NCBI GenBank assembly: GCA_947495695.1
Contig: CANLZP010000002.1
Span: 372,001-436,000 of the forward strand
From: an uncultured Erythrobacter sp.
GTDB taxonomy: Bacteria > Pseudomonadota > Alphaproteobacteria > Sphingomonadales > Sphingomonadaceae
Length of the DNA: 64,000 nt
Direction of reading: 5' to 3'
Shown here one piece after another: positions 58,792-64,000 of this stretch. Numbering within the stretch: position 1 is the stretch's first letter; every line of letters starts with the position of its first letter. The position numbers and the translations under genes are program-made. The notes beneath the pieces were generated by a model. The model saw only the letters and a list, made by a program, of their open reading frames with translations. It ran no database searches and had not been told where the DNA came from.

Positions 58792-59919
58792 TTATTGCGG
58801 ATCTTGCTCCGCTCCATGGCCAGCGGCCATATATTCATCACTGCGCATTTCATTCAACCGACTGACTGTGCGTTCAAACTCAAACGCGCCATCGCCAGCC
58901 TGGTAGAGGCTCTCGGGTTCGGTCGCAGCGGTCGCAAACAGCTTCACGCGATATTCGTACAAAGTGTCGATCAGCGTAACAAAGCGCGCGGCTTCATTGC
59001 GCATGTCCGGCCCCATTTGCGGGATGCCAACCAGAATGACGCTGTGGAACGAGCGGGCAATCGCCAGATAATCGGGCGCCCCCTTCGCTTGTGCGCACAG
59101 CCGCTTAAAACTGAACACGGCGACGCCTTTTAGCGATTTGGGCACATGCAGAGTTCGCTTGGCGCTGACCTCCAGCTCCAGCGAGGGCACATTGTCAGCA
59201 TCCTCGGGAGCATAATCCGTTAGCCGGAAAAACGCCTCGCGCACCCTGGCGGTGGCGGCATCACCCAGAGGAACATGCCATGTGTCCAGCCCGGCCACGC
59301 GGTCCAATCGGTAATCGGTCGGTCCATTGAGCGGTATCGTTTCCAAGCTTTCGTCGATCAGGTCGATAAATGGCAGGAAATGCTCTCGGTTCAGCCCGTC
59401 CTTATACAAATCGGACGGAGGGCGATTGGATGTGGTGACGATGGTCACACCTTCATCCACTATCAGCGCCTTGAACAACCGGCTCATGATCATTGCATCG
59501 GCCGAATTGTTGACCACCATCTCGTCAAAGGCGAGGCACCGGACATTCTCTGCCAGCTTTGCTGCAACCGGCGGGATCGGGTCGCCGCTTTCCTTCTTGC
59601 GCTCTTGGTTGAGCAGCGCGTGAACCTCTTGCATGAAGGCGTGAAAATGCGCTCTGCGCTTGCGATCAATCGCTAGGCTATCGTGGAACAAATCCATCAA
59701 CATGGACTTGCCGCGACCCACACCGCCCCACATGTAAATGCCCATGGCGGGCTTCGGTTTTCCCGACAGCGCGCGCCACAAAATGCTGCCGCGCTTGGGC
59801 ACTGCCTCCAATTCATTTTGTAATCGATTGAGGGCCAACACGGCTTGCTTCTGATCCGTATCTTCGGTCAGTTCGCCAGCGGCAATAAGCGCCTCATAGC
59901 GGTGCAGAACGCTGCTCAT
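58792..59919 (-). CDS. zapE: Cell division protein ZapE (AFG1-like ATPase)
   Basis: The 375-residue ATPase has Walker A GVGRGKSMLMD, Walker B LAFDEMVV, the TTSNRPPSDLY sensor segment and the closing RTVSRLNEM. ZapE acts at the Z-ring and in membrane protein quality control. Its ATG overlaps the thioesterase stop as ATGA. sdhB, the thioesterase and zapE form one minus-strand unit, and an sdhB-zapE neighbourhood is usual in alphaproteobacteria. Confidence 0.94.
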   Translation of the reverse strand: MSSVLHRYEALIAAGELTEDTDQKQAVLALNRLQNELEAVPKRGSILWRALSGKPKPAMGIYMWGGVGRGKSMLMDLFHDSLAIDRKRRAHFHAFMQEVHALLNQERKKESGDPIPPVAAKLAENVRCLAFDEMVVNNSADAMIMSRLFKALIVDEGVTIVTTSNRPPSDLYKDGLNREHFLPFIDLIDESLETIPLNGPTDYRLDRVAGLDTWHVPLGDAATARVREAFFRLTDYAPEDADNVPSLELEVSAKRTLHVPKSLKGVAVFSFKRLCAQAKGAPDYLAIARSFHSVILVGIPQMGPDMRNEAARFVTLIDTLYEYRVKLFATAATEPESLYQAGDGAFEFERTVSRLNEMRSDEYMAAGHGAEQDPQ

Positions 59920-60371
59920 CTCGGCGTGAATTTCCTCACAATGCCCGAGAATGCCGCGACCTTGTGATCGCCTTGTTCAACCGTGCCGCGCAAGAACACC
60001 AGCTTGCCGGTTTCCTGCATGATCTCAGCCACCGCATCCAGCGGCCTCTCGGCATCGCCTGCGCCCACGAACTGGGTGGAGATTTCCAACGTAACAGAGG
60101 GACCTGCATTGCCGGTGCCGATTACGCGCATGGCCGAAAACAAGGCAATATCGATCAATGATTGGGTAATCGCGCCGTGGATCACACCCTGCAAATTCAA
60201 ATGGCGGCGTTCAGGAAACATGCGCAAGCGGCACTTGTCGTGTTCGCGCCTGGTGATGAGCTTACCCATCACCGCGCCATTGAACAGCGTATCGTCTTTC
60301 AGATTCCAATGATGCCAACCCGGGTTCTCCGGATCGGGTCGATGGTCAAACACGTCATCTGTAATCGCCAC
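59916..60371 (-). CDS. PaaI-type hotdog thioesterase
   Basis: The 151-residue protein starts at GTG 60371 and has the hotdog pattern HLNLQGVIHGAITQSLIDIALFSAM, then VTLEISTQFVGAGDAERPL and LVFLRGTVEQGDHKVAAFSG. It should hydrolyse a small acyl-CoA thioester. Six bases separate it from sdhB, and it overlaps zapE. Confidence 0.87.
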   Translation of the reverse strand: MAITDDVFDHRPDPENPGWHHWNLKDDTLFNGAVMGKLITRREHDKCRLRMFPERRHLNLQGVIHGAITQSLIDIALFSAMRVIGTGNAGPSVTLEISTQFVGAGDAERPLDAVAEIMQETGKLVFLRGTVEQGDHKVAAFSGIVRKFTPR

Positions 60372-60377
60372 GAGGCG

Positions 60378-61157
60378 TCAGATGCTCCGCTCGGCCATCA
60401 TTTTCTTGGTCTCTGCAATGGCCTTGGCCGGGCTGAGACCTTTGGGGCAGACATTGGCGCAATTCATGATCGTGTGGCAGCGATACAGGCGGAAGGGATC
60501 TTCCAGTTGATCGAGCCGCTCACCGGTCATTTCATCGCGGCTGTCAGCCAACCAGCGATAGGCTTGCAACAGGATGGCAGGACCCAGGAATTTGTCAGAA
60601 TTCCACCAATAGCTGGGGCAGGCGGTCGAGCAGCAAGCGCACAGGATGCACTCGTACAGGCCGTCCAATTGCTCGCGCTGTTCGGGCGATTGCAGACGCT
60701 CTTTCCCGCTGGGGGTTGGCGTTACGGTTTGCAGCCAAGGCCGAATAGAGGCGTATTGCGCATAGAAATGGGTGAAATCGGGGACCAGATCCTTGATCAC
60801 ATCCATATGCGGCAAAGGCGTGATGCGAATCTCGCCCTTCATATCCTCAATGGCAGAGGTGCATGCCAGGCCGTTTTTGCCGTTCATGTTCATCGCGCAT
60901 GATCCGCAAATACCTTCACGGCATGAGCGGCGGAATGTCAGGGTGGGGTCAATTTCATTCTTGATCTTGAACAGAGCGTCCAAAACCATCGGTCCGCATT
61001 CATCCAGATCGATTTCGAACGTGTCATAGCGCGGGTTGGCGCCGCTATCGGGATCAAACCGGTAGATTTTGAACTTCTTTACATTGCCACCTTCAGCCCG
61101 ATGGACATTGCCATCCTTCTTGATCTTGGAATTCTTAGGCAGGGTGAAAGTGGCCAT
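60378..61157 (-). CDS. sdhB: Succinate dehydrogenase iron-sulfur subunit
   Basis: The 259-residue protein carries all three clusters of complex II: [2Fe-2S] in [10 protein letters not shown] and LACTS, then [16 protein letters not shown] and [15 protein letters not shown] for the [4Fe-4S] and [3Fe-4S] centres. ATG 61157 (MATFTLPKN) is chosen over TTG 61199. It is separated from sdhCDA at 2303-4917 by about 55 kb and faces the other way, so the two units need separate promoters. Confidence 0.96.
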   Translation of the reverse strand: MATFTLPKNSKIKKDGNVHRAEGGNVKKFKIYRFDPDSGANPRYDTFEIDLDECGPMVLDALFKIKNEIDPTLTFRRSCREGICGSCAMNMNGKNGLACTSAIEDMKGEIRITPLPHMDVIKDLVPDFTHFYAQYASIRPWLQTVTPTPSGKERLQSPEQREQLDGLYECILCACCSTACPSYWWNSDKFLGPAILLQAYRWLADSRDEMTGERLDQLEDPFRLYRCHTIMNCANVCPKGLSPAKAIAETKKMMAERSI

Positions 61158-61242
61158 GAGGTCTAAATCCTGATCGTTTGCAGACGTTGCTCTTGGCAAT
61201 CTAGTGCCTGAGCCAAGCTGGGTCTACTTACCAATTGTGCGG

Positions 61243-61263
61243 GGCAACACAAGCGTTGTTGCC
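61243..61263 (-). other. Hairpin upstream of sdhB
   Basis: GGCAACA at 61243-61249 pairs perfectly with TGTTGCC at 61257-61263 around a seven-base loop, about 90 bases before the sdhB ATG. It may be part of the leader or a protein-binding dyad in this divergent 230-base gap. No function is shown. Confidence 0.35.
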
Positions 61264-61387
61264 GCCTGTCCCCAATCGATCCAGCGCAGGCCCTTCAAGG
61301 TGTTTCGTTAGAGGTCAACCGCGGTGCGCAGACCTGCCGCAATGACGCTGTAAAGGAACCTAGTCTTGCGCCAAGCGTCTGGTCGGT

Positions 61388-62134
61388 ATGCGCGATGATC
61401 CCGACAATACAAACCCTTGGCCGCAAAGCGCGGCAGTTTTCGGAGCGAGCGGCGGAATCGGTCGCGCGCTGTGCGAGGAATTGGCGCGGCGTGGATGCGA
61501 GCGGATCTATGCAGGTTCGCGCGCCGGGCAATCAATCGGGCTGGATCAAACGCATCCCTTTGCCTTTGATCTGACCGATGAATCTAGCATTGCTGCGGCT
61601 GCCGAGATGATGCGCGATCAGCCGCCCGAATGCGTCATTGTGGCGAGCGGCGTTCTGACCTTGCCCGATGGCAGCGGCCCGGAACGCACGTTCAAGCGCA
61701 TTGATGCAGGCCATATGGCTCGTGTTCTGGAGCTCAACACAATTGGGCCGGCCTTGATCGCAAAGCATACTTTGCCGTTGTTTCCACGAGAGAAACGCAG
61801 CGTGTTCGCCGCCTTGTCGGCGCGGGTTGGCTCCATTTCGGACAATGGGCTGGGGGGATGGCATAGCTATCGCGCTTCAAAAGCGGCGCTCAACATGCTG
61901 ATCCGTAATTTTGCGATAGAGCTGGGCCGCACCCACTCAGATGCTGTGGTGGTGGGTCTTCATCCTGGCACAGTGGCAACAGACTTGTCTCAGCCGTTTC
62001 AATCGAACGTCGCGGACGGCAAATTGTTCAGCCCCGATCACTCTGCGCGAAAGCTGATCGATGTTGTGATGGGCCTAGGCCCAGACGACAGCGGGAATGT
62101 GTTTGATTGGCGGGGCGAGCGTATCCCAGAATAG
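61388..62134 (+). CDS. SDR family oxidoreductase (C-factor-like)
   Basis: The 248-residue protein has AAVFGASGGIGRALCEEL as nucleotide loop, the ASGVL position in place of NNAG, the catalytic serine in LSARVGS, the active-site YRASKAALNM and LHPGTVATDLSQPF. The shape resembles CsgA/C-factor-type SDRs. The substrate is unknown. It is divergent from sdhB. Confidence 0.87.
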   Translation: MRDDPDNTNPWPQSAAVFGASGGIGRALCEELARRGCERIYAGSRAGQSIGLDQTHPFAFDLTDESSIAAAAEMMRDQPPECVIVASGVLTLPDGSGPERTFKRIDAGHMARVLELNTIGPALIAKHTLPLFPREKRSVFAALSARVGSISDNGLGGWHSYRASKAALNMLIRNFAIELGRTHSDAVVVGLHPGTVATDLSQPFQSNVADGKLFSPDHSARKLIDVVMGLGPDDSGNVFDWRGERIPE

Positions 62135-62215
62135 CCCTAAAATTAGTAGCTTGCGGTGCAAGCGCGTTCAGCATAGCTTCCACTCTTCGTTTCGTCGGAC
62201 TTGTGGAGGGGACCG

Positions 62216-62854
62216 ATGGGAATACAACAGTGGTATGATAGGCGCGTGTTGCCCGGACTGATCAAGCTGGCGTGTAGCCAGGGTCAGATTATGAAACGAC
62301 GCTCGCAATTGGTTCCCTTGGCCACCGGTGCCGTGTTCGAACTGGGCTGCGGCGGCGGAATCAATCAGGAAATGTATGATCCGGTGGCGATCACCAGCTA
62401 CGCCGGGATTGATCCGCATGCAGGCTTGCTGAACGATACACGAGCACTGGCCAGCGCCCGACTTGGTACCTCCGTGGATATTCGCGAAGGCGTTGGGGAG
62501 GACATTCCCTTTGCTGGCAGCAGCTTTGATACCGTTGTTTGCACCTACACGCTTTGTTCGGTGGATGATCCTGACAAGGTGATGTCAGAAATGCGGCGCA
62601 TTCTGAAACCGGGTGGCCGCTTGTTGTTTCTGGAACATGGCAGAGCGCCCGACGCCAATGTGTCCAAGTGGCAAGAACGGATCGAACCTGTTTGGAAACG
62701 ACTGTGTGGAGGGTGCCATTTGACCCGCCCGGTCGGCTCTGCGCTGCGTGGTGCGGGCTTCGATGTCGAGCCTCTGGGGCAGGGTTACATCCCCAAGACC
62801 CCGCGCTTTGCGGGATGGAATGAGTGGGGAATCGCGCGCAAGGCGGGCGCATGA
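62216..62854 (+). CDS. Class I SAM-dependent methyltransferase
   Basis: The 212-residue protein has an N-terminal helix (MGIQQWYDRRVLPGLIKLAC), motif I VFELGCGGGIN, FDTVVCTYTLCSVDD and LKPGGRLLFLEHGR. This is the UbiE/METTL7-like pattern with a short amphipathic start that may touch the membrane. The substrate is unknown. GGAGGGGA precedes ATG 62216; TTG 62201 is in frame but less likely. Confidence 0.87.
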   Translation: MGIQQWYDRRVLPGLIKLACSQGQIMKRRSQLVPLATGAVFELGCGGGINQEMYDPVAITSYAGIDPHAGLLNDTRALASARLGTSVDIREGVGEDIPFAGSSFDTVVCTYTLCSVDDPDKVMSEMRRILKPGGRLLFLEHGRAPDANVSKWQERIEPVWKRLCGGCHLTRPVGSALRGAGFDVEPLGQGYIPKTPRFAGWNEWGIARKAGA

Positions 62855-62908
62855 ACCTGATTTAGTTCACGGGCCCGCCCTGTCGTTTGCGTCTATTTTG
62901 GATGCAGT

Positions 62909-62928
62909 CTCCGATCAAAAGATCGAAG
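62909..62928 (-). terminator. Weak hairpin after rne
   Basis: On the minus strand CTTCGATC and GATCGGAG pair (one G-U) around TTTT, just after the rne stop. No T tail follows, so it would be at best a weak terminator or 3' end stabiliser. Confidence 0.35.
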
Positions 62929-62936
62929 CCTGACGA

Positions 62937-64000
62937 TTACTCACCAAATGTGCGTTGCCACCAACCCTTACGCGGCTGAGCATCGGTAGATTCTGATGCA
63001 TCATCGGCGCCCTTGGCTTTTGCTTCTGCCTTGGGTTTGGTGGCCGCTTTTGCCCTGGAAGCGCGCTTTGGCTTGGCCGCAGGTTTGTCTTCTGCCTTGG
63101 CCTCGGTTTCAGCGGCTGCTTCTTGCGGAGCAGTGTCCTCAACCTTTTTCTTGCGAGGCGCGCGTTTGCGCTTGGGCTTTTCTTCGGACGGAGCTTCTGT
63201 TTCGGCCGAAGAGTCAGCAGCCGTTTCAGCCACCGCTGCATCCGCGTCAACATCCGCTTTCTTCTTACGCGGTGCACGTTTGCGCTTAGGCTTTTCTTCG
63301 GCGCCAGGTACGTCCTCTGCTGGCGGGGCAACCGATGCGGTGGCCTTTTCTATGGGCGCTTCGCTGTCTGAAGTGTCGGCCTGCTCATTCGTACCTTCGC
63401 CCTCAGCCTGATCGGATTTGCCCTTGCCACGGCCTCTGCCACCACGGCGGCGACGCTTCTTGGGCTTGTCGTCACCATCTTCGGTTTCGGCATCGCCATC
63501 GCGAGAGGCATCGGGTGATTGGTCATCGCTGCTTTCATTGTCATCTGATCCATTGTCATCAGACTGTTCATCACGGCGATTCTTGTTGCGACCACGGCCA
63601 CCACGGCGGCGGCGACGACGCTTCTTGCGGGGCTCACCATCATCATCGCGTTCATCGCGATCATCGCGATCATCATTGTCCTGAGCCTCGTCTTCGATGT
63701 CATCATCATCATCATCGTCATCATCGACGATAGGTTCAAATTTAGGAGCTTTGGTTGGACGAGGGCCAGAACTGCTGACCGACATTTTGGCGCCTTCATC
63801 TTCGCCTTCTGGAATGACCTCGACCGATACATTGTAACGGGCTTCAATCTCAGCCAAATCGCTTCGCTTGGAATTGAGCAGATAAACCGCCGCTTCCGTG
63901 CTGGCTGCCAAGGTGATGATTGTGCCCTTGGCCTTGGCCGCTTCATCTTCGATGATGCGCAGCGCCGAAAGACCCGCCGAAGATGCCGTGCGGACCAGCC
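62937..64000 (-). CDS. rne: Ribonuclease E, C-terminal part (5' part outside window)
   Basis: The frame enters at base 64000 and ends at TAA 62937. The first residues (GLSALRIIEDEAAK, TIITLAASTEAAVYLLN, RYNVSVEVIPEG) are the end of the RNase E catalytic domain. After them comes about 270 residues of charged low-complexity sequence: an Asp run, Arg-rich patches (RKKRRRRRRGG), Asp/Ser stretches and two copies of an EEKPKRKRAPRKKK unit, closing with GWWQRTFGE. This region scaffolds the RNA degradosome and binds RNA in other bacteria. RNase E starts mRNA decay and matures rRNA and tRNA. Confidence 0.94.
   Translation of the reverse strand, partial: LVRTASSAGLSALRIIEDEAAKAKGTIITLAASTEAAVYLLNSKRSDLAEIEARYNVSVEVIPEGEDEGAKMSVSSSGPRPTKAPKFEPIVDDDDDDDDDIEDEAQDNDDRDDRDERDDDGEPRKKRRRRRRGGRGRNKNRRDEQSDDNGSDDNESSDDQSPDASRDGDAETEDGDDKPKKRRRRGGRGRGKGKSDQAEGEGTNEQADTSDSEAPIEKATASVAPPAEDVPGAEEKPKRKRAPRKKKADVDADAAVAETAADSSAETEAPSEEKPKRKRAPRKKKVEDTAPQEAAAETEAKAEDKPAAKPKRASRAKAATKPKAEAKAKGADDASESTDAQPRKGWWQRTFGE
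63699..63728. repeat. Trinucleotide repeat encoding an Asp run in rne
   Basis: Tandem CAT/CGT triplets on the plus strand encode about nine consecutive Asp residues in the RNase E tail. Similar triplets continue at 63650-63675. Such runs can vary in length by slippage. Confidence 0.7.

Noticed and set aside
61295..61535. Small minus-strand frames between sdhB and the SDR gene
   Set aside because: They overlap the SDR start and lack a family signature or ribosome-binding site.
63335..63733. His-rich plus-strand frame opposite rne, and the thought of a CRISPR-like repeat
   Set aside because: It is the complement of Asp- and Arg-coding triplets in the RNase E tail; there are no spaced identical repeats.

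Overview
The window looks like a chromosomal core segment of an alphaproteobacterium of the order Sphingomonadales, most likely an Erythrobacteraceae-type aerobe. This rests on the gene content and protein style: an SdhCDAB complex, a KorAB 2-oxoacid:ferredoxin oxidoreductase, LolCD next to dnaE, exosortase-A-associated enzymes, a bacterial C13 peptidase, a class B3 metallo-beta-lactamase, and a TCGTTCG/CGAACG inverted repeat typical of sphingomonad intergenic DNA. No rRNA, tRNA, transposase, integrase, prophage or CRISPR array was seen. Genes are densely packed, many stop/start pairs overlap as ATGA or GTGA, and no stretch over 300 bases lacks a gene. Names and family assignments come from reading motifs, not from a database search.

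Layout. 1-2184 (minus): SDR, B3 metallo-beta-lactamase and prmA (cut by the left edge), overlapping one another. 2303-5999 (plus): sdhC-sdhD-sdhA followed by a secreted C13 (legumain-like) peptidase; sdhB is not here but about 55 kb away. 6009-10427: a secreted cyclophilin (minus), then a BlaI-type repressor with twin operators, an M56/BlaR1-type membrane peptidase and CreD, bounded by two hairpin terminators. 10516-19201: YpfJ-type zinc peptidase, 3-hydroxybutyrate dehydrogenase, M28 peptidase, guaB, rsmB, a TPR protein, a GST, rppH and an esterase. 19397-27266: korAB, a membrane metal-dependent hydrolase, a REP-like inverted repeat, photolyase, a cyclopropane synthase-type methyltransferase and a beta-lactamase-fold serine hydrolase. 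27284-37631: PilZ protein, SDR and purF (minus), then lolC, lolD, a secreted DUF1579-like protein, glutathione peroxidase, dnaE and a membrane-anchored HTH/DUF4019 regulator.

37773-48927: AlkK-like acyl-CoA ligase, RluE-type pseudouridine synthase, DUF1330 protein, a cyclic-nucleotide-binding thioredoxin-reductase-like fusion, a YcxB-like protein, then (minus) UDG-like protein, soluble lytic transglycosylase and moaB, then (plus) ETF-QO, a small membrane protein resembling styrene-oxide isomerase, and a PF10118 diiron-type protein. 49158-55196: ispE, N-formylglutamate amidohydrolase, ilvD, nnr and an RlmD/TrmA-type rRNA methyltransferase. 55236-58779: an acyl carrier protein opposite an acyl-CoA ligase/PLP-decarboxylase pair of the exosortase-A-associated type, plus a small coiled-coil protein. 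58792-64000: zapE, a thioesterase and sdhB (minus), an SDR and a methyltransferase (plus), and the 3' part of rne (minus, cut by the right edge).

The genes serve mainly respiration (SDH, ETF-QO, KOR), envelope maintenance (LolCD, lytic transglycosylase, CreD/BlaI/M56), nucleotide and amino-acid synthesis (guaB, purF, ilvD) and RNA/DNA metabolism (dnaE, rne, rsmB, rppH, photolyase). The points most worth a second look are the BlaI-M56-CreD island with its paired TACA-N2-CGTA operators, the styrene-oxide-isomerase-like protein beside ETF-QO, the cNMP/TrxR fusion that lacks the CxxC site, the orphan exosortase-associated enzymes, and the split sdh operon.
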